Shown here in pieces: positions 11,088-23,700 of a stretch of DNA of 64,000 nucleotides. Position numbers and translations under genes: made by a program. The first letter of the stretch is position 1. Every line of letters begins with the position of its first letter. The DNA comes from Pomacea canaliculata (lineage: Eukaryota; Mollusca; Gastropoda; Architaenioglossa; Ampullariidae). The stretch is taken from contig NC_037594.1 in the NCBI RefSeq assembly GCF_003073045.1, positions 23,256,927 to 23,320,926 on the forward strand, read 5' to 3'. Under the pieces are notes generated by a model, which saw only the letters and a list, made by a program, of their open reading frames with translations, made no database searches and was not told the origin of the DNA.

Positions 11088-11700
11088 TCATAGCTTGAGC
11101 TTGTAGTATTCCGACTGGTCCGAGTGGGAGCCCATGCCGCCTTCGCTGTAATCCTTTCCGTAATCCTCGCTGTTCCCCTCGCCCATAGAATCTTCGGACC
11201 ATTCCTCCGACTCGTCGTACCACTCGTCGTAGGAAGAGTCGCCGCCATTTTGCTCCATGTACTCCGCGCCTTCTTTGTAGGTCCCCTCGCTGTAGGAATA
11301 GTCCTTGGCGAAGTCCTCGGCCTTACTCTCGATGACGACCGGCTTTAGCCCAGCCTCGTTCTTGGCATCTACTTCTGCCTTCTTGATCGCGGCCGCCTCG
11401 TTCGCCGCCAGCTGTTGCAGCTTGGCCACCTTGGCGGCTTTGGCTGCTTTCTCTTCGGCGATCTTCTGCAGCTCCTTGATTTTATCCTGGGCTTCTTTCA
11501 CTCCAAGAGCTGTCCCTTCGGCCTGGGCCTGGGCCTGCGCTTGGGCCGCCGCCGCCTGCTGGGCCAGGGCCTCCGCAGCTCCTTGAGCTTTTGCCGCCTG
11601 CACAGCCGCAGCTGCCGCCGCCGCCTGCTGCAGCTGCGCCTGGGCAGCTGCGATGGCCTGTTGCTTGGCCTGTTGTTTCGGCCTGGATCTTGACCAGTTC
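11088..11700 (-). other. Oxidase C-terminal extension: Ala/Gln-rich helix plus acidic Tyr/Ser tail
   Basis: About 200 residues beyond the last cupredoxin domain are encoded in the same exon. The first half is rich in Ala and Gln (for example AQAQAQAEG) and continues into a Lys/Glu/Ala heptad-like segment (IKELQKIAEEKAAKAAKVAK) predicted to be helical or coiled-coil. The second half is very acidic with many Tyr, Ser and Gly (YDESEEWSEDSMGEGNSEDYG), ending YYKLKL before TGA. This part is absent from vertebrate ceruloplasmin and hephaestin. A one-base excess in the AAA at 11676-11678 (TTT on plus) separates it from the oxidase frame. Confidence 0.8.
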
Positions 11701-14700
11701 CAGCTGCTTCTCGGGCGGCGGGGCAGCTGCGACGGGCTTGACCTCCATGGAGTCTAGCGGGCTCTTGACCGAGTATGTGGTGACCATCCCCATCTCCATG
11801 TGACCGGAAACGTCGCAATGGATCATCCAAGTACCCTCGTTCTTAGCTTGCATGAGCAGGTCTTTCGACATCTGGGACACGAAACATCCGTACGATTTAC
11901 ACAGCAGTTGACGCATTACAAGGCATCATGATGACATATAATGCAAAAGAATTTCTAGCTGACATGCTTAACAAGGATAAGTACTCAAGGATGCAGGCAA
12001 AAATCACTAGACTTTCAGGTATTTAATACAAAAGAAGTCTTATGATCGTGCACAATCGATGTCTGCGATTAATCTTAATTCATTAAACACATGTCTAGCA
12101 TGAGAGGACAAAAGCTTACAGTTAGTATTACAAAAATGAAAATAACACACTGCAACAGAAACACGTAAGACCTGAAACTCTTAAAATGCATGGAATCGGT
12201 TTTTTGAAACTGTGGGTCCTGCTCCGGACTATCATTGTCCCCGGAACAATTTTTGGATGGGCAGTTGTATGTCGTTAAAAGATACTGTCAAGCGTGTCAC
12301 CTATTCAAGATGGTGTGTGCTCAGGTTAATTAATATTGTAATCCTTGGAGACCTACCTCGGGCAGCACGCCCACAGTGTCCACGACTCGCGGGCCGCCAG
12401 CCTCCTGCAGGAGGGGATGTCCGTGAAAGTGCACGGAGTGGATGTCAGAGGAGGAACCAAAGCTGAACACGTGCCAGGCCACGCCTTGGCCCTTGAGCAT
12501 CTCCAGCCCCGGCACGTGCGTGAAGGAATAGCCGTTGATGGTGTGCCACTTGTTCTGGCTGACGAAGTACTCGTCGCTCCACATGCCCTTGTAGTGAGCC
12601 AGCTCGGGGGCGTGCGTCTGAACGTTGTCGTGCAGGTACTTGCTGCGGTTCTCATCGAAGACCATGAAGAGCAGAGCAAACTCCTGGTTGACATCGCCTC
12701 GTACGCCTTGTGGGTTGAGCACACCCTTCTGGCAGATGACCAGCGGCCCCACCAGCCCCGAGTACACGTCATCCGGGTACTTGGCGGCCGAGTAGTACAG
12801 CGAGGAGAAGCAGGGCGACGCCAACTGCAAGGGAGTGGGGACCTTCCAGCGGTACGTGTAGGACTCCCCTGGCTCCACCTGCCGGGTAAAGGATTCTTAT
12901 TTGTAAAGGTCTCCCTCGTCTTTCATCCCTCCTCACAGACCTGTCAAACTTTTGTCTTATTTCTGTCTGCAGGCGTTGCTAAATAAGTGGACTAATCTTT
13001 CTCGCTGATGTTATTATGTGTTTGGAGTATAGAGAAATCAACGGTAGTAAGGATAAGGAGTCATCTCAAGACTTATTTTTAATATATAAGTTAAAATATG
13101 TTTTAAGCAGTACTGGGGTTTCATGCGGCTATAAACAATGGTTTTTTTTCGCTCAAAGATAGATATTAAGAAAAACTATTTTATTTGGTTTGTTTGGTCT
13201 AAGTTTGTTAATATTTTTCTTTTGGGAAACTAGGATTCTTGATTCTTGTCATTAGAAAGGACTATTTGTTTCTTTATTGAACTAAATATTACAACTAGAT
13301 AGTTATTAAAATTCTTTTATTATATTTGTGTATATTATGGTAGTTTTGTTTAGATTACTCTGTCTTAAGAAGAATTGGAATATCTACGCAGATTTCATGT
13401 AGAAATTGTGTTTCCTTCTAATTTTTTTTTATCATTTCCTTGTTTATCTGATGACAGCTCAAAGCATGGTCTTAAAAAGAATTCCGTGGATTACAATTAT
13501 AGTGGCGCAGGAAGATATTCGGTTTGTTTGTTATTGTTGGTGTTTTATTTATTTATTTTTTTTTTTGTGGGGGGGAGGCTGACGATGCCCGAGGTTCACA
13601 TTCTTGTCCCCTCAGTATCTTTTTTAGGGGGCGGCTGCCCCTCACCTCTAGCCCGCTGGTTCCTACGCCACTGACTTAGTATTTCTTCCTTCTGCAACAC
13701 GTTTCACTGCTAAAAAAAAAAATCTTATTGAAAGTTGAAAGCATTAAGACATTAATTTTTGTACCTGGGCGTTTTACACAAATAATATGTAAGAGCAAAA
13801 TTTAAAAATAATTATGAGATCTATATTTAGTTTGTCTGGAGGTCTCCCGCATTGCACAAGGTGTCTGTAACTGGATATTAAACCCTGTACCATCGCCACT
13901 GGTACAACTATCTCAGTCTCGCACACAGAAAACAAATCTGGATCACTTTCAAAGAAAATGCGTTTATTAGTAAAAAAAATCATGAATTTGAAAAAGTGTA
14001 TTTGAGACATTTTAAGATTAGGTAGGATAGATATTGCTGTTTTAAAATCATTATCCTTTCTTGAAGCAAAGCTCTGGAAATTTTGTGTACGAATATTAAC
14101 AAAACACCTTGTGCAATGCATGAGACAGTATTGTCCTAAATTGTCCATAAATGTAAAAAAAAAAAATGTAAAAAAACGATTTCTGAAAGTCAATTTGTAT
14201 TTACAAAATTATTATTATTTATAACTATATATTTTTCGTATTTTAAAAATTATATTATTTATGTTAGTTGAAATATATTATTGTTTCTTACTTTAAACAT
14301 TTACTAAGTCCCCCTGGCAATGAAGTGAGGAAAATATTTTTCTAAACGTCTCTAGCTCACGATTTCTAACTATAATCTAAAGAGGTTCATTATCTGTAAA
14401 ATGGTGTCATTAGTAGCTGCTGATGGCGAAGGTTATATCGATCGTAGTTTTGACTATGGCTAACAGTTAAATTGTGGTAAGCAAATGTTTTCTTGTTAAC
14501 AGTTTCATTAGGGTCATTATTTTCTTAAATATATTTACTATCCTTATTATCACTCCTAGAATAATAAATTGCAATCATTGAAGTCGGTATTATAACATTT
14601 TAAATCGTGTGTTATGGAAGCACCTCTGGGTCAAAAGTGTATTTCCTCAAAGGTCTTTCCTCAAATGCTTCTATACGGAAATAGCTCCTAACATTTGGTA

Positions 14701-17700
14701 GAAGCATGTGATAGATGACTTCGGTATAAAGGATCTTACCGATGTCAACGAAAGGATCCTTCATATTTCTTCGTTAACTAGTGTGTAGTTAAGGATAAAA
14801 ACCGACAAAGGGAAAATGGTATTTTTTCACATAAAATATGTCTTTTGAAAGAAACTTTTCCCGCTTTGTTTTTTGATAAACCATAAAGTGGGAAATTTCG
14901 CCCCTTTTTTGACCAGCCCCTAGCGGTCATTCTGTGACATAGTTTGTCCCGACCTTCACCTTATCGTCTTTCTGCGAGTCGGTGTAGTCTTTGTAGTGGG
15001 CGCCTTCATTCTCCTTGTCCGTCTCCACTACGTGTGTGTAGATGGAGTACGGCTTGGAGGCCATGTTCTTGAAGACCACCTCCAGAGTGTCTCCAACCTG
15101 CGCGTGGATCATGGGTCCCAGGATGCCCAGATGCTCAGCCTGCTTCTCGCGCTTGACGGGCAGCAGGAAGTGCTTGTCCGTGTACTGCCGGAAGACGGCC
15201 TTCTTGTACACACTGCTCATGCTCCACCCATCACCGCTTCCCTCCCCTGAGCCGCTGCTGCTGCTGCTGCTGCTTCCCTCCCCTGATCCGCCGCTGCTCC
15301 TTCGGTGCCTGTGGACAAAACGTGTATGTACTAGCCCGTAATCTTGAGGAATATAGGATGGAGAGGGGTGGACAGTTGTTGAACACAACAGCGGTAGCTG
15401 ATAAAAGTTGCTCACACACAGACAGATCTGACAGAGTTAGCTAAGGTATAGTTGGCGAGAGCTAAAATCATTGGCTACCATGCTAAGTGAAGGCAGCTTC
15501 ATGGTATAATTGAGAAACCTTAATCGACGTAAAGGTAGAGATACGCAGCTTGTTTAGAATTACAATAATATTAGTAAAAATAATATAATTATATATGCGT
15601 GTAAAAGAGACAGAGGCGTAGAAAGATGGGGGGGGGGGACTCCATGCTGACAGTGAACAACGTTCGCAATCTTTCCCCCTTAGTATCAGTATCTTTATTG
15701 AGGGGGCATTTCCTACGCCACTGAGAAAAAGAGAAAGAAAGAGAAAAATTGCAGTTATCTAACAATGGTCAGTTATCTAACAATTACCTTATCTCTCTCT
15801 CTGTATTCAATAGTTATCCTTAACTACCTCTACCTGTACCTCTAGTCACTTTGACTTGTCTCTCACTCTGTCTGCATTGTATACCAGTCCCCCTACCTTC
15901 CACTTTTCATGGAGGCCCAGGGAGGCTCGTAATCCCACTCGATCTCCTCAGCAGCGATGAAATATTTGCGAATCGGTCCTTCCTCCTCCAACTTCTTCTT
16001 CTCTTCTTTTGCTTTCTCCTGTGGATTGATGACTTCTGCCTTGTATGCTTCCGCCTTGGGCTCGCTGCACTCGTCCACACCATACATGGCGAACATGCCG
16101 GCCTCGAAATGCTTGGTGTTGGTGCTCTCTATCACCCAAGTTCCTGCGGGCATGTTGAAAACACCAGATTAATACTAGCATTGCCGCCACAAGAAATATA
16201 AACTGTAGAAATGTATTTTATATCCGGTGGTTATGAGAGAATAATTGGCTTTACTTCTTCCGGAAAGAGGCATTCCAAACTCCAGGGGTGAGAGTAAGTC
16301 GGTTCCCCAGAGCAAAATGAGGAATTTAAGGGGAAGCGTCTTGTTTCCGAAGTTATAAAGGACTGTTCAGACCCCGCGGACACTTCTTCCTTTTTTGCTA
16401 GGATATCTTTGCCCCTTAGGTTTTAATTACAACTTCAGGGGTCCGGACACCGTCTTATAACTTCGGAAACAAGACGCTTGTCCTTGAGTTTCCCAGGCTG
16501 TACCAGGAAAACGACCATAACTACATCACTACGGCCCCAGGCCTGCTCTGCCTCCGCTCAATACATGCGGCACTAGCAAGTATTGCTGTGGACTTACTAA
16601 ATATACTCCTTTTTCCAGTTGCTTAACTGCACAACACTTATGGTCCACATTAACCTGGTTGCGGCTATCGAAAGATAAGACAAAAAGTTATGGAGAAAAG
16701 AAAAACAGAAATGATGCAAGAGGAGAAAAAAACAGTTTCAAGAAGCAACTCACTCACACAACCGTCCAATCGCATGCTGACTACAGACCTTCCTTTTTGA
16801 CGGACGCCTTGAGTGCCGTGGTCTTGCCGGGGAACAGGGACACCGTGTCACTCACTCGTCCGTCGATGAGAAAGTTGAGGCCATGGAAGTGCGCGGCCTG
16901 CACGTCTGACTCGTCGCCCAAAGAAAAGAGATGCCAGTACACATTGTCGTACTTGCAGAAGTCCAGTCCGTAAACATTGCCATACGAAAGTCCGTTGATC
17001 GCTGGATGAAAAAAAACGCCATATTTAATCAACATTTACAGCTAAGATAATGAATCAACAACATAAGGAAAATATGTTCATTCTAGTTAACGAGCAACTT
17101 TAATGACCTGTCTTATTTTAATATTTAAGGGGTCAAGCTGAGCCAATGACGTTGTGCCCTAAGATGCTGCATGTTGATGCTCATTGAATTTTGAAGAGAC
17201 TAGGGTTAGGGTTCGGGAAAGTATCGCATTTGAATGGTGGACACTTCAGCACTTTTTTTTTTCCTTAAAGGGTTGGTAACAATGACATGGACTTGGAGCC
17301 TTGATGAAGGGAATTACACAAGTATTTATAATAAGTCACGCAAAATACTACTATCCGATTTAAACAGTAGTTTGTAAATAATACAGAGAAAATTCGGGAA
17401 GGTTCTTTCGCGACTACAAAGCTGACCTAGATTAATGATCAGACACACAGAGAGAAGGACAGGAAGAAAGACAGACAGAGAAATAGATCTTTATTTAATT
17501 CACGTATACCTAGATAGAATAAATTAAAGATAGATAAATAGTTTTTTTACTTAATTACCTGTATAAATGATTAAATAGAATGGCACTAAGATAGAAAGAC
17601 AGGTATTTAATTCACGCACAAGCCATTCTGTTGGACTCCCAGAACTCGTGGTCGTCCTTTGACACCTCCGAAGACACGGTGAAGCTTTGGATGTTTTTAT

Positions 17701-20700
17701 CAATGAGCCAAGACAAGTTTTCGTCTATGACCGCCAGATACAGTACTCGCTCATAACCATCTTTCTGTCAAAAGAAAATCACAGGATACTCTCACTGCAA
17801 ACCATTGGCTAGAAGTTTCTTTAGCCTCAGATGTGATAAAATTCCCAGAGAACCTTACTAACTCTGAGACAGAAGTATGCAGCTTCTTTTGTGTTGGCCT
17901 ACAATAACGACTGAAAGATTAATTACATTCTGTTTTAGAGAATATTTTCTTCTCGCAGTATGCTTACTTAGCAGCACAGGATGTATATTCACTCGATATA
18001 TGTATATGCACAAAGATGTTATATATCAAGAAATAATGACTTGATGTGTGTCGCGTCTATGTTTGTTACGGATGTTGCACATACTACTCACCAGGTACTG
18101 TTCTTCGTTAATTGATTTGGGCTTTGCAGATGAGTATGGTGCCAACTAGGCCAGAGTTAATGTCCATGGTGGGGTCAACTGCTGACTGGTACATGGTGGT
18201 CGTACACGGGGGAGCCCCTGCGGGTTGCGGCGCGGCTGGTGGCACGAAATAGACGTACTTCCACGTCGACTTCGGAGACACAGGAATGTTGTGCAAGCCG
18301 CCTGAAAAAAGACAATTCAGCTAGAGTTGCAACCATTAATATATAACGATATAGTCATCGATCTTCAACATCATGTTACTACAGACTGTGCGTTAAGCCC
18401 AGCGCAGTAACAATATCCAAAAACAGCTCTCACAACAAAGAAAAAAATGATGTCCCACGGATATATATATAGTATATGTATCTAAGACATCAGTCACGAG
18501 ATCGGGGAAAAAGCAGACTGGTATCATCATTTTCACCTGGCATTTCCTGGATGATACACACCTATATGTGCCTTTGGCATCAGTCAAGGGTCAAAGAAAG
18601 ACCGCGTGTGGAGGGGAGGTAGTGTGAACAGAACTTACTCTTGTCCATGGCCTTGTCCTGCGGGACGAGTCCGTAAGGGAAGAAGGAGAAGGGACGAGAG
18701 GCATTGTTGTATAAAATCACTTCTAGGGTCTCGCCTTCCTCCACTTTGATGAGTGGCCCTAGCATCCCCAAGTGCTTTGTCGCTACCAGACCGGGACATG
18801 CGGTATTTGAACTCGGGGTCCTCGTACTGGAAGTACAGGTACTTGTAGTACATGGAGCCGATACGGTTCTTGCTCGCTGCGAAGTACTTGGACTGAATGC
18901 TTTTCACCGTAAAGACACACACACACGAGTTATTAGAGGGAATGAATAAAAATTCCAATACATGTCTGGTCATCTACGCTTTCAAAAACCTAACTGGCTG
19001 AATGACTAACATTCACTTACTAGCTTGGCTTAATGACTCATTGACGTTTAGCGAATTACGGTTGAATGGCAAATTGAGATGCCAACACCCACAGTGGATC
19101 ATATGAGGACTTTACAGATAATTGCTATAGATTTTTATCGTAAGGTGTGTCTTTTCCTATTGAAACAATTTTTAAGCTGCATTTCTCATCAAAACTTTAA
19201 CAGAGTTTAACAAAACAATAACAGAGACAAAAAGGTCATGTAGCTGAGATGTTTCACCTGTCCTCCGAAATGAGCGGGGTGCCTGAGTACATGTCCATGC
19301 CAGTGGGCGCGTAGTCCCACAGATACTCGTCCACCATCATGTAGTAGCGACGGATGTTACCTGGCACCGGCGCCTGCTGCTGAACACCACAATCGTGCAC
19401 GTCCAGGAAGGCCGACTCTCCCTCTGAGACACAGTGTCAAATCCGTTCAAAGAAGACTAGTGGAGAGAACTGATTTTGAAATGCATTAAAACAAGTTAAA
19501 AAAAAAAGGAAGAGGGAAAGAAAGAGATAGCGGAAGAAGCAGAAAGAAAAGGAGCAATCAAGTACCTTCCAGATGATTGGACACGGCACAGAAAATCAGT
19601 TTCTTTCCAGGAGCTCCAGCTGTCATGGCCGCCGTGATGAAAAGTTCCAGGCAGGACCTCGGCCGAAATAATCCTGTGGCATATTTTCAAGACTATACTA
19701 CTTGTATCCATTCTTTCGGCGTCGCTAGCACTGACTGACGGTGTACAGTGAAGCTTTCACAAGTTTTTATTATTATTATTATTATTATAAGAAAATAAGA
19801 CAGCGCACTTCTCTCTGTCAACCTTTTGTCGTTGTTCCGAAAATCTTGCGAAACAATGGTTACTTTTGCATAGTAAAGGCATTATGCACGAACATTATAA
19901 TTAATATTTATTCATTGTTGTTACAAAGTTGCCAGAAGACCTCATTAGTCAAACTCCAAATATTATGACTAATTACTGAAATCGATATCACTGAGATCGT
20001 GCTGAGAACTTAAACAAATATTTTTACCTGACATACGAAAATCAGATTTAGAGACAAAGACAAAATCCGTGACCTCATTACCTAGCAGGGCCAAGTGTCA
20101 GCACCTCGCCATCCACAACGAAGCTGTGAACATCGGAGTGTCCTCCTATGGCGAGCACGTGCCAGGCGATGGTGTCGCCGCCACAAACGCTGAACGGAGA
20201 GCCGTGTGCATACATGTAACCGTTGATGGAATGCATGTAGTTGGAGGCGTAGAACTCCTTGTCCCCTTCAGACAGCAACTTTTTGCAAGATTCTTTGTCC
20301 CCGCACCAGTCGATGTTTTGCTCGGCATGGAGGCTGCGGTTCTCGTCGAACACCTTGAGGAGCACGACGAACTCGCGGTTCACGTCTTTACGCTCACCCT
20401 TATCGTTCAAAATTTCTGAAAAAAAAATTATCAGTACTGCTGCCCACTGGGACAACATTCAGAGATAGAAAAGTGCTTGGATCAGTAGTTCCCTGCTATT
20501 TGTGTTAGTTCGTGAACTGTTGTGACCGGAGTCCAGTTTCAAAACTTATTCAACAAAAATTTCTCTTTTGGCACTTCCGATTCGCCCAACTAACCCCTTC
20601 CCCATTTGTTTGTGTGTTTTTTTTAGAGCGAAAGTAAGAGCGATAGTGTATTTCTTTTTTCGTTAATATGATAACAGCTTCCTGATAAATAAAATGAATA

Positions 20701-23700
20701 TATATATAACTGGAAGCTAGGGTACGTAAACATAATTCATCTTTTAGAAACTGACATACTGGGGATTTTTAATTTTCTTTCCTATTCAGCAGCGGAAAGC
20801 GTGTAATATGTCTTTTTTTTCAAAAAAGGAGTATATGTATATCAGGTCAGCGCAACATTTTCCTCGCTTTTTTTCTCTGCCTCTATTTCTGTATCTATGG
20901 AGGCGGGGGAGTCCTTAGAGTCAGAATTGAACCCTTTGATGACAATGACATCATTAAAAGTTAACGCTTCAAGAAATTCTATTACTAATGTATCCTTACA
21001 AAGACTGCACACAGAAAATTTTATTTAAGTCAGCATAAGAAAAAAAAAAAGATCAGTTGTCTAATAAACTTTTTTTGGTGGACAGCTCACCAGAAATCTT
21101 CAGAGAAAGTGATTCTATATTTGTCTACCATACTGCTGTTTGTGACTGCTGAATTTTTAAAACTGGATTTTCTTTATATTAAGTAAAGAGCAGATGAAAA
21201 AAGTGCGAACTTTATACACCAAAAGATGTGGTCCGTACGAATATGACTGGTACTTTTCTTGACTAAATTTGTTCCCAGAAAATATGAACTAGACACTGAA
21301 GGACTTGTAATTTCTTGTCGATCAAAGGCAGGAACGATTCATGTATAAAATCGTCTCCCCGGAGTGGAACCATAATCACCATGCTGTTCATCCACACACG
21401 CGTCGAGCTTATTTCCCCTTTTCTTTCCTCCTTTACCCTCCCACCATCCACTCCACACACAGAGAGAGAGACACCCCTACTTCGCTTTCCGGCTCTTACC
21501 TTTCCGACACACCAACAAAACGCCGACGAGGCCAGCGTTGATCTCCTTGTCGGGTACTCAGCGTGGGAGTGGAAGGGCCAGGGGATGCAGGCATCGTCAC
21601 CTTGTGCGGGTCCAGCCTCCTCTTTGATCTCCCACTTGTACTCGTACACATCCCCTGGAGCCACTGAGTCCCCCGGCCTCTTGTCCTTGCCCTTGTAGAC
21701 GGCACCTGCACACGTTTGAAGAAAAAAAATACTACACAGAATTTCTCCTTAAAGCTCGATAACAACACAACCAGTAGTAAAGGGGAAAAGACAGAGGGAT
21801 CAGATTTTATTTGTGTGCATTGAAAAATATAGGGAAAATATAAATCTTTAAATGTCTGTCTCTAAAAAAGATGTACGATTACTTGTTTTCTTCCTTCTGT
21901 CAACTCTAAACTGTAAACAACCATTTCGATCGACAGAAGTTACGTGAAGTCTTAGGAAAAGAAATTGAAAACAGTTTTGAAACGACCTTTTTACACCAAG
22001 ACACAAAGAAACAATTAAAGACCGTGACGAAGACAGTTCGGTGTGTGGTGGTCTTGGTGTTGAAAGGCTTTTTTCCGTTAGCTTCCTTTTTTCCGTTTAC
22101 GCAGAGGCACAGAAAAACTACTTAAGACCAATGACGAGAGACGTTGAAAGTTTTATGAAGATAAAAACAAAGTAATTTGCGCGAGGGCGCATGTGTGTTA
22201 GAGTGGGTGTATGAGAATGTTGGTGTTAAATTGACTTCAGTCCATCACCTTCCATTTTTCCTGACGCTGAAGGGTGGGGGGTTTCACACCCTGCTAACAC
22301 CTCACATCCTCGTTTTTCTCGTCCCTATTGTCTTTACCGCTTACATTCAAGAACAACGGACTCAAAAAAAAAAAAAAGACTGATTGAGTTTCACTGTTGT
22401 TTGGAAAAAAAGTACTCTTTTGAAAGCTTTTTAAACAGCGCATAATTCCTTACTCAGCTGTAACTCAATCATCCTCGGTTGTCCCAAGTTAGTTACATTT
22501 TGGTCTTCTACTGAATTCAACCAGATGATTTGAAGAAAGACCTGTATATTTTTGTGGACCTTTAATGACAGCATCGATTGGTTCAGCTGTTAGACTTGCG
22601 TTGATAATGAGAGAAATGGAGTGTGATTCTAAACTTTGTAACTCTAGAAATGAGTGGCACTAAATAGAATATTTTTAAACCTTGTTTCAACATTCTACCC
22701 ACCTTCGCTATATGAATCATAAAAGACGCCATGCACGTGGACGGAGACAGGCTTGGACGCCATGTTGTGGAAGTACACGTACACCGTGTCGCCGACCTCG
22801 GCGCGCATGATCGCTCCCACAATGCCCTGCCAAGACTTCATCGACAGTTCCTCGTCAAACTTCTCGTTTGTGTACATTTTGTACATCGTCTTGGTATAAA
22901 TGCTGCCAATCCTCTTTAAACCACCTTTCAAGTAGAACTCCGAATTGCTGATAAAAAAATAAATAAATAAGTCATAATAAATACAATAGAGTTACAAAGT
23001 TTTAAAACATCAAGACAACAAGGACTGTCAAATTTATATGCAAAACAGGTTCAGTCTTATTCTGGAACAGCGTGGCAAATCTACCTTGACCAGACAAAAT
23101 GCCAGAGAATAAGAAAATGAAGGTCCACAGCGTAGATTTTGTGTGTGGGATTTTTTTTAAAGGAACTATGAAGACAATGTGTAACAATATCAGTCAGAGT
23201 CTTGTACTACTTTGGTTTATGTATGACTGAATATTCTTAACATATTGTAGTCAGAACTTCGGTGTTCTTAGCCCTTCGCTGACTTCCATTGTGGCTGCTT
23301 CTTTATGCGTAAGAAAATATCTTATTTCTGTGTGAAGTACCAAGGGAACATTAACAATATTGCAAAGCAAAGTCAGCGAGAGGTATATACAATACAATAC
23401 AATACATCTTTATTGTCCATGTTTGGTTGCAACACAGATAGAAATTTTCCTTCGTTGCTGGGAGCTCCCACAAGTGTGTGCATTCTTTTGAAATTCTCTC
23501 TCTCACACACACAGAGTTCTACTCACTGGCCCACATTCGTGTGGTCTCCTCGAGGTGCGTAGTCCCAGTCCACCTCCACAGCTCCTAGGTAATATTTACG
23601 CACGACAGCGGTCACCGGACGACGACTGCAGCAAAGCCACCAGGGTCAGCAGCCACACGGCTGCCGAAGTCGCAGTGCGCTGGATGGTTTGTCGCGCTCC

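Noticed and set aside
11124..11803. Several plus-strand and alternative minus-strand frames over the oxidase C-terminal exon
   Set aside because: They arise from the Ala/Gln/Glu-rich codon repeats. The chosen frame continues the acidic tail to a stop; the others give Arg/Cys-rich nonsense.
12345..12986. 213-codon plus-strand open frame opposite oxidase exon 13
   Set aside because: It is the antisense shadow of a GC-rich coding exon. The minus strand carries the family motifs and splice sites here, and the plus frame has none.
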